Assembly (NCBI RefSeq): GCF_009730335.1
Contig: NZ_CP046315.1
Coordinates: 310,001 to 374,000, forward strand
Direction of reading: 5' to 3'
Origin: Schaalia odontolytica
Lineage (GTDB): Bacteria > Actinomycetota > Actinomycetes > Actinomycetales > Actinomycetaceae
DNA length: 64,000 bases
Shown here: positions 53,759 to 62,831 of the stretch, piece by piece
Position numbering within the stretch: the stretch's first letter is position 1
How the letters are laid out: each line of letters opens with the position of its first letter
Translations under genes and position numbers: made by a program
The notes under the pieces: generated by a model
Databases searched by the model: none
Told to the model about the DNA's origin: nothing
What the model saw: only the letters and a program-made list of their open reading frames with translations

Positions 53759-54766
53759 ATGACGACGAACATTCCCGGCCCCGCGCCCCTCGGTGACAAG
53801 CTTCGTATCGCCTTCCTTGGCCCGTTCGGCACGTTTACCGAGCAGGCTGTCCACCAGGTCGCGCCCGCCGGCGCGATCCTCATGCCCATGACGAGTGCCC
53901 CGCAGGCGCTCGCGGCCGTGCGCCGCGGCGAGGCCGACCGTGCCGTCGTCCCGATCGAAAACTCTATCGAGGGCGGCGTCAATGCGACGTTGGATTCGCT
54001 CTCGCATGGCGACCCCCTCGTCATCGTTGCAGAGATGCACGTGCATGTTGTCTTCCAGCTGGCCGTCCTGCCGGGTACTCGCCCCGAGGATATTCGCCGT
54101 ATCGGGACGCACCCGCACGCGTGGGCGCAGTGCCGCGGCTGGGTTGAGGAGACCTTCCCCGGCGCGATCCACGTGCCCGCCACGTCAACGGCCGCTGCCG
54201 CCGAGCTCCTCTCGGATGGTGACGCGTCCTTCGATGCCGCCTTGTGCAACGCGGTCTCGGTCAACACCTACGGCCTGGAGGCCCTGTTCACCGACGTCGC
54301 TGACAATCCGGGCGCGATCACTCGCTTCGTCCTGGTGGCTCGCCCCGGCGTGGTGCCTCCTCCGACCGGCGCGGACAAGACGACCATCCAGGTTGCCCTG
54401 CCGGTCAATAAGTCGGGTGCTCTGCTGACCCTCCTTGAGCAGTTCTCGGCGCGCGGCGTCGACCTGTCCCGCATCGAGTCGCGTCCGAGCGGTGACGGCC
54501 TCGGCAATTACACGTTCAGCATTGACATCGTCGGCCACATCCGTGAGGAGCGCGTTCAGGCAGCCCTCGTCGGCCTGCACCGTTACTCGCCGGATGTTCG
54601 CTTCATGGGTTCCTACCCGCGTGTCGACGGCGTGCGAGCGTCGGTTGCCCCTGGTACGACGGACGAGGCCTTCCGCGCGGGTCGCGCGTGGGTTGCGGAC
54701 CTGCTGCACGGTGGGGATGGCATGGGTGAGGCTGCGGGCAACGCCCCGTCCTGGCCGCTGGCCTGA
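53759..54766 (+). CDS. pheA: Prephenate dehydratase with ACT domain
   Basis: 335 residues. Converts prephenate to phenylpyruvate in phenylalanine synthesis. The catalytic periplasmic-binding-like domain shows FLGPFGTFTEQAV, VVPIENSIEGGVNATLD, and AITRFVLVARP with the conserved Thr-Arg-Phe. A regulatory ACT domain follows with LSRIESRPSGDGLGNYTF, the phenylalanine-binding ESRP motif. TACCCT ends 7 nt before the ATG and there is no Shine-Dalgarno, a leaderless start. Confidence 0.95.
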   Translation: MTTNIPGPAPLGDKLRIAFLGPFGTFTEQAVHQVAPAGAILMPMTSAPQALAAVRRGEADRAVVPIENSIEGGVNATLDSLSHGDPLVIVAEMHVHVVFQLAVLPGTRPEDIRRIGTHPHAWAQCRGWVEETFPGAIHVPATSTAAAAELLSDGDASFDAALCNAVSVNTYGLEALFTDVADNPGAITRFVLVARPGVVPPPTGADKTTIQVALPVNKSGALLTLLEQFSARGVDLSRIESRPSGDGLGNYTFSIDIVGHIREERVQAALVGLHRYSPDVRFMGSYPRVDGVRASVAPGTTDEAFRAGRAWVADLLHGGDGMGEAAGNAPSWPLA

Positions 54767-54799
54767 CGCCCGCGTCGCCGCGCTGAGCCTATAGGCGTC

Positions 54800-54830
54800 G
54801 CCCCGGCCTCGTATCAGACGAGACTGGGGC
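54800..54830 (+). terminator. Terminator hairpin between pheA and the diacylglycerol kinase gene
   Basis: GCCCCGGCCTCGT (54800-54812) pairs with ACGAGACTGGGGC (54818-54830), one G-U and one mismatch. Placed between convergent genes. Confidence 0.65.
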
Positions 54831-54851
54831 ACGCTCTATGACGGGGCCGAC

Positions 54852-56171
54852 TTAGCCGGGCAGGAGCTCCATCCATGTGCGCTCCGCGGGCACGGCGATG
54901 TCGAGGGCGCCGGCCTGCATGCGAATGTGCATGGTGTGGGCGAGTCCGATCGCGTCGCCGTCCACCTGGCACACCTGGGCCTCTTCGGCCGTGACGGACG
55001 CACCCTTCGCCTGGCGGAACGCGACCTTGCCGGTCGAGACGGGCAGGTTGATCGGGCGTAGGCCGATGAGCTGGCCGAGCATCTTCCAGGTCACGTCAGC
55101 CCAGCCGAGCAGGCCGGCGAGCGCGTCAACCGCGATGACGTCGATGAGGCCGTCCGACAGCTCTGCATCGGGGGCGAGAACCAGCATCTTCAGCTCGCCC
55201 GCGTTCGCGAACATGACGGACCGGGCCTCGATGCGGGTGATCTCATCGGCGGGTGAGCGCAGGGGTTCGGCGCTAGCCGAGGAGGCCTCGTCCAGGGCCT
55301 CTCCCGTGATCTGATCGCCGACGCCCAGGGGGTCCGCCACTCGAGCGGCGGGTGAGCGTAGGGTGAGGCGCGCCTTCATGCGCGGAACGCCCATCGCACC
55401 CAGGCCGGCCCACACGTAGGCGATCCATCCGATGCGCTTCTTCAGTTCGGGGTTTGTGTCCGCCATCGTTGCACCGTCGTATCCCATGCCCGCGACGACG
55501 AGGCACGCGTACTCGTCCGCGCGCGGCTCATTCGACGAGGCGGGGGCGCCCTGGTCCGCAGCGCTGGCTTCGGGGTGTAGCGCGGTGCGTGCCGCGAGGC
55601 GCAGTCCGCCCTCGGCGGGCTGAGTGGACTCCTGGGTGACGTCTTCAATGCGTACCCACGCCAGGTCGACGGCGCGGTGGTTGCGGTCGAGCGCGACGGC
55701 GAGGGCCTCTTCGGGGTCGTCGGGGACGGAGAGGTTTCCGGCCAGGACGTTGCCGGTGCCCACGGGGATAATGCCCATGCGGACGCCGGATCCTGCCATG
55801 CCGGCTGCGACGGCGCGCACGGTCCCGTCTCCGCCTGCGGCGATCACGATGGTGGCACCTTCCTCAAGGGCTCGTACGGCCTGACCGGTGCCCGGGTCTT
55901 CGCGGGTGGTCTCGCGCCAGTGCATGTGGTCGACGCCGAGCTCTTTGGCCTTGCGGTTGATGCGGTCCTTGAAGGCCTGTGGGTCCTCGTGCTTCGAGGG
56001 ATTCATGATGATCCAGGGGCGGGGACGTCCGCGCGTCGGGTCGTCCACCGACGCGGGGATGTCGAGGGCCTTGCGGCGGCGGTGCTTGCGGGTCAGGGCT
56101 GTTGCGACGCGTGCGGCTCCGATGGCTCCGGCTCCGACAGCGGCGGCGAGTACCCACGGTGTTGCGTCCAT
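54852..56171 (-). CDS. Diacylglycerol/lipid kinase family protein
   Basis: 439 residues. N-terminal membrane helix, then WIIMNPSKHEDP and IVIAAGGDGTVRAVAAG (the GGDGT ATP-binding loop) and GIIPVGTGNVLAGNL, the DAGK catalytic signature. A longer than usual insert (~200-250) is Ala/Glu-rich. Recycles or phosphorylates diacylglycerol or a related lipid. Reverse-strand TACGCT ends 6 nt before ATG 56171, a leaderless start. Confidence 0.88.
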   Translation of the reverse strand: MDATPWVLAAAVGAGAIGAARVATALTRKHRRRKALDIPASVDDPTRGRPRPWIIMNPSKHEDPQAFKDRINRKAKELGVDHMHWRETTREDPGTGQAVRALEEGATIVIAAGGDGTVRAVAAGMAGSGVRMGIIPVGTGNVLAGNLSVPDDPEEALAVALDRNHRAVDLAWVRIEDVTQESTQPAEGGLRLAARTALHPEASAADQGAPASSNEPRADEYACLVVAGMGYDGATMADTNPELKKRIGWIAYVWAGLGAMGVPRMKARLTLRSPAARVADPLGVGDQITGEALDEASSASAEPLRSPADEITRIEARSVMFANAGELKMLVLAPDAELSDGLIDVIAVDALAGLLGWADVTWKMLGQLIGLRPINLPVSTGKVAFRQAKGASVTAEEAQVCQVDGDAIGLAHTMHIRMQAGALDIAVPAERTWMELLPG

Positions 56172-56273
56172 ATGCCTAGCGTATCCCGCTTTATGCCTGT
56201 GGATGTGTTGTGAAGTGTCTTTTCGTTGCACTTCGTGTCATCGGATGGGACCTGCAGCGTGCTCGCCGCCATG

Positions 56274-56349
56274 TTGTTCACACGGTTATGCACCAAAGGT
56301 GGATAACTTTCAGGTTTTTGAGGACCTCATGGGTGTAGTTTGTGCATAA
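56274..56349. promoter_or_regulatory. Cluster of four DnaA-box-like sites
   Basis: TTGTTCACA (56274-56282, +), TTATGCACC (56286-56294, +), TTATCCACC (56298-56306, read on minus) and TTATGCACA (56341-56349, read on minus) within 76 bp of the dgk/serS gap. GGTTATGCAC and GTGCATAACC also form a 10-bp inverted repeat. Consensus DnaA box is TTWTNCACA. The gap otherwise holds only the two leaderless promoters. Confidence 0.55.
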
Positions 56350-56425
56350 CCTTGACCTCCTGTTTTGAATTCAGAATCGTGGTGGTAGGGGACACGGCGC
56401 GCCCACCTGGCATAGGATGGGACGC

Positions 56426-57703
56426 ATGATTGATGTGCGTGCCCTGCGTGAAAACCCCGAACCCGCCCGCGCCTCCCAGCGTGCCCGCGGAGCGAACCCC
56501 GGCCTCGTCGACGAAATTATCGAGGCCGACGTCGCCCGCCGCGAGGCCCTGCAGGCTTTCGAGACGCTGCGAGCCACCCAAAAGGAGGTCTCCAAGTCGG
56601 TGGGTCGCGCCTCTAAGGAGGAGCGTCCGGCGATCTTGGCTCAGGCTAAGGAGCTCGCCGAGCAGGTGAAGGCCGCCGAGGCTGCCGCCAACGCCGCCGA
56701 CGCCGAGGCCGACCGCCTCGCGCGCCTCCTGCCGAACCTCGTTCTCGACGGCGTGCCCGTCGGCGGCGAGGAGGACTTCGTGGTCCTGCGCCACGAGGGC
56801 CCCGCCCCCCGCGACTTTGCGGCCGAGGGCTTCGAGCCCCAGGATCACCTCGCGCTTGGCGAGGGCCTGGACGCGATCGACACCAAGCGCGGCGCGAAGG
56901 TCTCCGGCGCCCGCTTCTACTACCTCAAGGGCATCGGCGCCCGCCTCGAGCTGGCCCTCATGACGATGGCCATGGATCAGGCGCTCGCCAACGGCTTCGT
57001 GCCGATGATGACCCCGACCCTCGTGACCCCGCAGGTCATGGGCGGCACCGGCTTCCTCAACGAGCACTCTGACGAGATCTACTACCTGCCCGCCGACGAC
57101 CTGTACCTGACGGGTACGTCCGAGGTGGCCCTCGCCGGCTACCACGCCGACGAGATCCTCGACCTGAGCGATGGCCCCAAGCGCTACATGGGCTGGTCCA
57201 CCTGCTACCGCCGCGAGGCGGGCTCTGCGGGCAAGGACACGCGCGGCATCATCCGCGTTCACCAGTTCAACAAGGCTGAGATGTTCAGCTACTGCCGCCC
57301 CGAGGAGGCCGCCGAAGAGCACCAGCGCTTCCTCGCGTGGGAAGAGGAGATGCTCGCCAAGGTCGAGCTGCCCTACCGCGTCATCGACACGGCCGCCGGC
57401 GACCTGGGCACCTCCGCCGCCCGCAAGTTCGACTGCGAGGCGTGGCTGCCCACTCAGGAGCGCTACATGGAGGTCACCTCGACCTCGAACTGCACGACGT
57501 TCCAGGCGCGCCGCCTCGGCATTCGCGAGCGCCGGGAGGACGGCATGGCGCCGGTTGCCACTCTCAACGGCACTCTGGCCACGACCCGCTGGATAGTCGC
57601 CTTCCTGGAGAATCACCAGCAGGCGGATGGCTCGATCTATGTGCCCGAGGCCCTGCGTCCCTACCTGGGTGGACTTGAGGTTCTGAGCCCGGTCGCCCGA
57701 TGA
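56426..57703 (+). CDS. serS: Seryl-tRNA synthetase
   Basis: 425 residues, the normal size. Charges tRNA-Ser. An N-terminal coiled-coil arm (~30-100) precedes a class II catalytic core with motif 2 [18 protein letters not shown] and motif 3 [31 protein letters not shown] is the characteristic serine-site segment. ATG 56426 gives the usual [10 protein letters not shown] start; TAGGAT ends 7 nt before it. The ATG at 56417 lies inside that box and is rejected. Confidence 0.97.
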   Translation: MIDVRALRENPEPARASQRARGANPGLVDEIIEADVARREALQAFETLRATQKEVSKSVGRASKEERPAILAQAKELAEQVKAAEAAANAADAEADRLARLLPNLVLDGVPVGGEEDFVVLRHEGPAPRDFAAEGFEPQDHLALGEGLDAIDTKRGAKVSGARFYYLKGIGARLELALMTMAMDQALANGFVPMMTPTLVTPQVMGGTGFLNEHSDEIYYLPADDLYLTGTSEVALAGYHADEILDLSDGPKRYMGWSTCYRREAGSAGKDTRGIIRVHQFNKAEMFSYCRPEEAAEEHQRFLAWEEEMLAKVELPYRVIDTAAGDLGTSAARKFDCEAWLPTQERYMEVTSTSNCTTFQARRLGIRERREDGMAPVATLNGTLATTRWIVAFLENHQQADGSIYVPEALRPYLGGLEVLSPVAR

Positions 57704-58617
57704 GCCAAGAGCGCTTCCTGACGGTCCCCTCCTCCGGGGAAGTTGCTCGCCCCTTCGAGGTTCTTCTCGACGAGGCCTCGGCCGCCCTGCCCGCCGACTT
57801 TCCGACGTCGGCGGGCGAGGTCCTTGTCGCGCTCGACATTGACGGCACGATCCTGACTGCCGCGGGGGCGACCCCGCGCGTGCTCGAGGGGATCCACGGC
57901 CTTGCCGCCGCGGGTGCCCAGGTGCTCATCGCCTCGGGCCGCGCGCTCGAGGGCGTCATCCCGGTCCTGGGTGCCCTGGAGTTCACGGACGGGTGGGCGC
58001 TGTGCAACAACGGCGCGACCCTCGTGCGCGTGAGCGGCGGGGAGTGCGAGATCGTCGAGGAACGCACCTTCGTGCCCGGTCCGATCCTGGAGGAGATCGC
58101 CGCCGCCGTGCCCGGCTCGGTGTTCGCATCGATGCCGCACCCCGACATCCTCCTCTCCGCTCCCTTCCCGAACAACGAGATCGAAGGGAGCGATCATCGC
58201 ATCGTGTCGATGGAGGAGCTTGCCTCCACGCCCACGCCAAAGATCGTCGTGCGCGCCGCCGAGATGGATCGTGAGGAGTTCGGTCGGATCCTGTCGTCCC
58301 TGGACGTGTCGCGCACCCATGAGGTGTTCGTCGGCTGGACGTCCTGGGCGGACATCGAGCCGCTCGGGGTGACTAAGGCGAGTGGCCTGGAGTCTCTGCG
58401 TCAGCGCCTCGGACTGCCCGCGTGCGGGACCGTTGCCGTTGGGGATGGCACGAACGACATCGCGATGATCGAGTGGGCGGCCTTCGGTGTCGCCATGGGT
58501 GGTGCCTCCGAGGAGGTGCGCGCCCACGCCGACCACGTGACGGCCGCCGTCGACAATGACGGCGCCGCCGCGGTCATGCACGCGATTATGCGCCGCTGCG
58601 GGGGTGCTGGCCGCTGA
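57700..58617 (+). CDS. HAD hydrolase, Cof/phosphatase type
   Basis: 305 residues. HAD motif [11 protein letters not shown], a sugar-phosphatase style cap, and motif [28 protein letters not shown]. Overlaps the serS stop by 4 bp (ATGA), so co-translated. Substrate unknown; Cof-type enzymes hydrolyse sugar phosphates or flavin/PLP phosphates. Confidence 0.87.
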   Translation: MSQERFLTVPSSGEVARPFEVLLDEASAALPADFPTSAGEVLVALDIDGTILTAAGATPRVLEGIHGLAAAGAQVLIASGRALEGVIPVLGALEFTDGWALCNNGATLVRVSGGECEIVEERTFVPGPILEEIAAAVPGSVFASMPHPDILLSAPFPNNEIEGSDHRIVSMEELASTPTPKIVVRAAEMDREEFGRILSSLDVSRTHEVFVGWTSWADIEPLGVTKASGLESLRQRLGLPACGTVAVGDGTNDIAMIEWAAFGVAMGGASEEVRAHADHVTAAVDNDGAAAVMHAIMRRCGGAGR

Positions 58618-58832
58618 GCCAGTCACCCATGATCTCAAAGGCCTGGTGAGGGTCGCCGATCTGGCAGTGCTGCGCCATGCGCAGAGTGCCTTGCCTCTCA
58701 TGCAAAACCGTTTGCCTCTTCCTGAAAAGCTCACATTCATCGCACAATAACAAACAGAGTGTTGCATACCGGACGGGGCAACCGCTATGCGTAGGATAAG
58801 CCTATCGATAGTGGAAAAATGATCGGAGAGAC
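58618..58832. other. Intergenic gap with a possible decayed reverse-strand fragment
   Basis: On the minus strand a 29-codon stretch reads MAQHCQIGDPHQAFEIMGDW... and ends inside the HAD gene. The codon choice looks coding-like, but no upstream part is found. Near 58.79 kb ATAAGCCTATCGATAG could be a TetR operator region: CTATCGATAG (58802-58811) is a perfect 10-bp palindrome 22 bp before the TetR start. Confidence 0.35.
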
Positions 58833-59432
58833 ATGTTCCTGCGTAGCGCAGATAAGCACGGGCGCGAAGCTGAGAAGAACCTTGACCTGCGCATCCGGAA
58901 GACGCGTCGGGCGATCCGTTCCGGCCTCGTGAAGGTGTGTCAGGCCAAGCCGTATGCGCACGTGAGCGTCACCGACATCTGCGCCGCGTCGATGGTCTCG
59001 CGCACGACTTTCTACGACCACTACACCGACAAGGACGCGCTCCTGGCCGAGGTCGTGTCCTTCCTCCTCGAAGAGATCACCCCTGCCCTCGAAGGCCTGT
59101 GGTTCGGTGAGGGACGCGACGCCCACGTTGTCGCCCGGCATCTCGCTGACGTGTACGCGCGCAATGGGCAAGCTCTGAAAACCCTGCTGGCAATCCGCGT
59201 GGGCGGCGAGGGGGATCTGCATGAGCAGCTTTATCGCACGTGCTGTTCGGTATTTACCGATTGGGCGCGCGGTCGCATGGATGACGAGGTGCTCCCGCTG
59301 GCCGCGGATGTCTACGCGTCCGTCGTCCTGACCTTCATCGAGCGCAGCGCCACCAAGCCCCTCACGGACAAGGAACTCGCCGCTATCGACCGCGCGCGTG
59401 AGCTCTTCATCGCGGGCTTCGGCGCTCAGTAA
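58833..59432 (+). CDS. TetR-family transcriptional regulator
   Basis: 199 residues. N-terminal HTH (AHVSVTDICAASMVSRTTFYDHYTDKDALL, the last part SRTTFYDHYTDKDALL being the recognition-helix signature) and a divergent helical ligand domain. CGGAGAG is a few nt before the ATG. The 10-bp palindrome CTATCGATAG upstream is a candidate self-operator. Target genes are not evident. Confidence 0.87.
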   Translation: MFLRSADKHGREAEKNLDLRIRKTRRAIRSGLVKVCQAKPYAHVSVTDICAASMVSRTTFYDHYTDKDALLAEVVSFLLEEITPALEGLWFGEGRDAHVVARHLADVYARNGQALKTLLAIRVGGEGDLHEQLYRTCCSVFTDWARGRMDDEVLPLAADVYASVVLTFIERSATKPLTDKELAAIDRARELFIAGFGAQ

Positions 59433-59433
59433 A

Positions 59434-59697
59434 CTAGCGGTAGATTCGAGACCGGTGATCGATATGGATGGCGAGGATCAATAACTCATCATCTTCGATG
59501 GAAGCAATGATCCGGTAGTTGCCGACTCGGTATCGCCAGAAGCCCGCGAGGTTGCCGGTCAGTCCTTTCCCGCGCGAGCGGGGATCCTCGCCGCTCGCAG
59601 TCTCGCGGAGGTAGTCGATGATGCGGCGCGCGGTTGGCTTATCGAGCTTGCTGAGCTGCTTCACTGCACGCGGTGACAGCTCAGCCCTCCAGGCCAA
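59434..59697 (-). CDS. RelE/ParE-superfamily toxin
   Basis: 87 residues. AWRAELSPRAVKQLSKLDKPT, LTGNLAGFWRYRVGNYRII and ILAIHIDHRSRIYR are the RelE-fold elements; the conserved Arg and Tyr/His-rich C terminus suits a ribosome-dependent mRNA interferase. The start overlaps the antitoxin gene end by 17 bp. Confidence 0.9.
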   Translation of the reverse strand: MAWRAELSPRAVKQLSKLDKPTARRIIDYLRETASGEDPRSRGKGLTGNLAGFWRYRVGNYRIIASIEDDELLILAIHIDHRSRIYR

Positions 59698-59923
59698 GAC
59701 TCTTCACCGCCTCGTCGAGGCTCACCGATGCGACTCGTCCGGCGCGAATGTCCTCGAGTTCGGCCTGCAGCGAGTAGGCGAGCTCAATCTCTTCAAGCGC
59801 TGACTCGATGGCGCGATTCATGTAGAACGACTTCGTTCGTCCCGTCCGCTGGGCGAGGGCCGTGAGGCGGGCGTCGATCTCAGGATCGAGCTTGACGGAG
59901 CGTGCGACCCGTGCGGTAGACAT
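59681..59923 (-). CDS. Ribbon-helix-helix antitoxin (RelB type)
   Basis: 80 residues. N-terminal RHH (RVARSVKLDPEIDARLTALA, then TGRTKSFYMNRAIESAL) for DNA binding and an acidic C-terminal toxin-neutralising tail. Preceded by a GAGGA-type site. Upstream gene of the pair, antitoxin first, as usual. Confidence 0.9.
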   Translation of the reverse strand: MSTARVARSVKLDPEIDARLTALAQRTGRTKSFYMNRAIESALEEIELAYSLQAELEDIRAGRVASVSLDEAVKSLGLEG

Positions 59924-59940
59924 GTGTCCTCCTCTAATGT

Positions 59941-59954
59941 GACTACGCGTAGTC
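59941..59954. promoter_or_regulatory. Palindromic operator of the toxin-antitoxin operon
   Basis: Perfect 14-bp palindrome GACTACGCGTAGTC 18 bp before the antitoxin start, with a further GTCTACG half-repeat next to it. RHH antitoxins autoregulate through such sites. Confidence 0.7.
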
Positions 59955-60060
59955 TACGCCCCCGAGTCGTCAGTTGGGAAAGGATTTTGGAGAGAGAAGG
60001 TGGGACATAGCGTTGATGTGATCAAACGACGTTGTCAATGCGGTGTAAATCTGCATATGG

Positions 60061-60128
60061 CGGACAGTGTGTCCGATAAACGTTCGTACGTCCCTGTCGC
60101 TACCTGCGCGAAAGTGTTACCGTTAACG
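60061..60128. promoter_or_regulatory. Two candidate operators upstream of the FGGY kinase
   Basis: CGGACA-GTG-TGTCCG (60061-60075) is a perfect 6-bp dyad, and TGTTACCGTTAACG (60115-60128) resembles a LacI-family sugar operator. They lie about 100 and 45 bp before the kinase gene. No regulator gene is adjacent. Confidence 0.4.
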
Positions 60129-60172
60129 CAACCCTGGCCCCGGCCTCGTCAATGAAGACTCAAGGAGCACAC

Positions 60173-61777
60173 ATGAGCACCGACCCTCGCGCCGCCATCG
60201 CCGCCGCTGACACCGCGCTCGGCATTGAGTTCGGCTCGACCCGCATCAAGGCCGTCCTGATCGGCCCCGACCACGAGGTGCTCGCCACCGGCGGCCACGG
60301 TTGGGAGAACCACCTCGAAGGCGGCCTGTGGTCCTACACCCTCGACGAGGTCGTCGCCGGCCTGCGCGCGGCCTACGCCTCCCTGGTCGCCGACGTGCGT
60401 GAGCGCTACGACGTCATCCCCGCGTCTTACGGCTCGATCGGTATCTCCGCGATGATGCACGGCTACCTAGCCTTCGACGCCGAGGGCAACCTGCTCGCGC
60501 CCTTCCGCACGTGGCGCAACACCAACACGGGGCGCGCAGCCGACGAGCTCACCCGCCTCTTCGGCTTCAACATCCCGCTGCGCTGGTCGATCGCGCACCT
60601 GCACCAGGCGGTCCTCGACTCCGAGGAGCATGCGCCGCGCGTCGCCCGCCTGACGACGCTGGCCGGTTGGGTCCACCACCAGCTGACGGGGCGCCACGTC
60701 CTGGGCGTTGGGGACGCCTCGGGCATGTTCCCGATCGACTCGGAGGCGGGCACCTACGTGGAGTCCTACCTCAACCAGTACGAGGCCCTGGTCGAGGCCC
60801 GGGTCCCGTGGCGCCTGCGCGACGTCCTCCCGACCGTGTTGAGCGCGGGCGAGGACGCGGGGACGCTGACCCCCGAGGGCGCCGCGCTCATCGACCCGAC
60901 CGGCACGCTCCAGGCCGGGATTGCGCTGTGCCCGCCCGAGGGCGACGCGGGTACCGGCATGATCGCCACGAACGCGATCGCCCAGCGCACGGGCAACATC
61001 TCGTGCGGCACCTCCGTCTTCCTCATGGCTGTCCTCGAGCGCTCCCTCGCCGAGCTGCACACTGAGATCGACATGGTGACGACGCCCGACGGCTCGCCGG
61101 TCGCGATGGTCCACTCGAACAACGGCGCGTCCGAGCTAGATGCGTGGGTCGGCTGGTTCGCCGACTTCGCGCGCCTCGTCGGTGCCGACGTGAGTGTCCC
61201 GGCGATCTACGACGCCCTCTACAACCACGCGCTTACGGGCGAGGCCGACGCGGGCGGCGTCATGGCCTACAACACGCTGTCCGCCGAGCCCCTCATCGGC
61301 CAGGAGGTCGCGCAGCCTGTCTTTACGCACACGGTCGACGCGCGCGTCAGCCTCGCGAACGCGGTGCGCGCCCAGCTCATGAGCATCTTCGCGGCCGTTC
61401 GCATCGGCGTCGACATTCTTCGCGGCGAGGGTGTGCACCTCGACTCCCTCTTCGCTCACGGCGGCCTCTTCAAGACCCCGGGCGTCGCTCAGCAGATCCT
61501 CGCGGACTCGCTGAACATCCCCGTCTCCGTGGGCGACACAGCGGGCGAGGGCGGCGCGTGGGGTATCGCGGTGCTCGCGCGCTACCGTGCGGTCCTCGCA
61601 GGGGACGAGGCCGCACCCGCCCTGCCGGACTACCTCTCCGAGCGGGTCTTCGCGGGTGCCTCGGTCTCCACCCTCGAACCCACCCACGAGGGTGTGGCCG
61701 GGTACGAGCGCTTCCTCGACGCCTACCGCGCGGCTCTGCCCGGCGTGGAGGCCATCGCCCGGGGCTCCGCCCGCTGA
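60173..61777 (+). CDS. FGGY-family carbohydrate kinase (ribulokinase/xylulokinase-like)
   Basis: 534 residues. LGIEFGSTRIKAVLIG (phosphate 1), GISAMMHGYLAFD, and SFAHGGLFKTPGVA-like LFAHGGLFKTPGVAQ near the C terminus. The size and the NTNTGRAADELTRLFGFNIPLRWS region fit the kinase subgroup found with pentose genes, but no araA, araD or transporter is near, so the sugar is unassigned. AAGGAG lies 6-7 nt before ATG 60173. Confidence 0.82.
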   Translation: MSTDPRAAIAAADTALGIEFGSTRIKAVLIGPDHEVLATGGHGWENHLEGGLWSYTLDEVVAGLRAAYASLVADVRERYDVIPASYGSIGISAMMHGYLAFDAEGNLLAPFRTWRNTNTGRAADELTRLFGFNIPLRWSIAHLHQAVLDSEEHAPRVARLTTLAGWVHHQLTGRHVLGVGDASGMFPIDSEAGTYVESYLNQYEALVEARVPWRLRDVLPTVLSAGEDAGTLTPEGAALIDPTGTLQAGIALCPPEGDAGTGMIATNAIAQRTGNISCGTSVFLMAVLERSLAELHTEIDMVTTPDGSPVAMVHSNNGASELDAWVGWFADFARLVGADVSVPAIYDALYNHALTGEADAGGVMAYNTLSAEPLIGQEVAQPVFTHTVDARVSLANAVRAQLMSIFAAVRIGVDILRGEGVHLDSLFAHGGLFKTPGVAQQILADSLNIPVSVGDTAGEGGAWGIAVLARYRAVLAGDEAAPALPDYLSERVFAGASVSTLEPTHEGVAGYERFLDAYRAALPGVEAIARGSAR

Positions 61778-61858
61778 CGAGGTATGGGCTGGGGTGAGTG
61801 GACCGGCTCGCCCAGCCCCCACCTCGTTGATTGAGCGAAACCCGCTACGATTACACCC

Positions 61859-62740
61859 ATGGGTAAAGCTAGCCGCCGTAAGAAGGTCACCGATCCCGCC
61901 AAGCTCAAGGCGTATCGCCCGCCGATCCCCTTCGTCGCGCGCCCCTACGAGGGCCTGCCGAAGGAGATCGAGCTGGTCGCCATGCGCGAGCTCATCCCGG
62001 CGGCCACGATGACCGCACGCACCGACGCCGACCACGGCGCCGTCGAATTTGACTTCGTCACTCTCCTGCCCGAGGGCCACCCCGCGATGGTGCGTCCCGA
62101 CGGCCGCATCCTCGTTGCGCTGCAGACCCGCTCGAACTCCGCGGACCTCAGCCACGACGCGGGTGCCGCGCTGCTCGCGGCCATCGCTGCGAAGGAAGCG
62201 GGCGACGAGGGCGTCATCTCGATCGACGTGCGCGAGCCGTCCGAGCGTCTCCAGGACATTGTCGACGTCGACAGCTTCACGGATATGAAGCTCGAGGAGG
62301 ACTTCTCCTTCTGGTTCGACCCGGCCGAGGAGATCGACGACCAGACGCGTCGCGCCCTCGAACAGAACCGCGACGAGATCATCCCGACCGAGCCCGTGCC
62401 CGGCGTCCCCGGCGCGTACTGGTGCGAGATGAACCGTAACTTCGTGCGTTTCCTGACGAATAACGACGAGACCAAGCTGTTCGACGCGCTCGCCCGTCTG
62501 GCCGCGCGCGGCGAGGCCAACGTCGGCGAGGGTTCCCGCTACGTGGGTTCCTTCCGTGCGTGCGGCCTGATCGTCCCGGTCTTCGAGCTGCCCGAGGGTG
62601 CCAGCGCGGCCGACGTCGCGCCCGGCACGCAGGCCCTTGCCAAGGCCCTCAAGGAGGCCCTCAAGGTCACCGAACGCCTGGATGACAAGGAGCGCCGCGC
62701 ACGTCAGGGCCTCGTTTCCCGAGCTGTGACGATTCGCTGA
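61859..62740 (+). CDS. DUF5926 family protein
   Basis: 293 residues of an actinobacteria-restricted family. Basic start MGKASRRKK, then PFVARPYEGLPKEIELVAMRE and a mid-protein acidic stretch. Soluble. TACGAT ends 7 nt before ATG, leaderless. Function unknown. Confidence 0.85.
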   Translation: MGKASRRKKVTDPAKLKAYRPPIPFVARPYEGLPKEIELVAMRELIPAATMTARTDADHGAVEFDFVTLLPEGHPAMVRPDGRILVALQTRSNSADLSHDAGAALLAAIAAKEAGDEGVISIDVREPSERLQDIVDVDSFTDMKLEEDFSFWFDPAEEIDDQTRRALEQNRDEIIPTEPVPGVPGAYWCEMNRNFVRFLTNNDETKLFDALARLAARGEANVGEGSRYVGSFRACGLIVPVFELPEGASAADVAPGTQALAKALKEALKVTERLDDKERRARQGLVSRAVTIR

Positions 62741-62781
62741 GGATAATTTTACCTATCGTTTAGATAGGTTTGTCGCTCACA

Positions 62782-62821
62782 TTACGGGCGGCGGGACGCG
62801 ATCGCGCCCCGCCGCCCGTAA
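62782..62821 (+). terminator. Terminator hairpin after DUF5926
   Basis: TTACGGGCGGCGGG (62782-62795) pairs with CCCGCCGCCCGTAA (62808-62821), with CGCGATCGCG inside. Its right arm runs into the -10 box of the next gene (TAAACT, 62819-62824). A smaller hairpin ACCTATC-GTTTA-GATAGGT lies at 62751-62769. Confidence 0.75.
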
Positions 62822-62831
62822 ACTGTTAGTC

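Noticed and set aside
56417-56425. Alternative serS start three codons upstream
   Set aside because: It lies inside the TAGGAT box and departs from the conserved MID start of seryl-tRNA synthetases.
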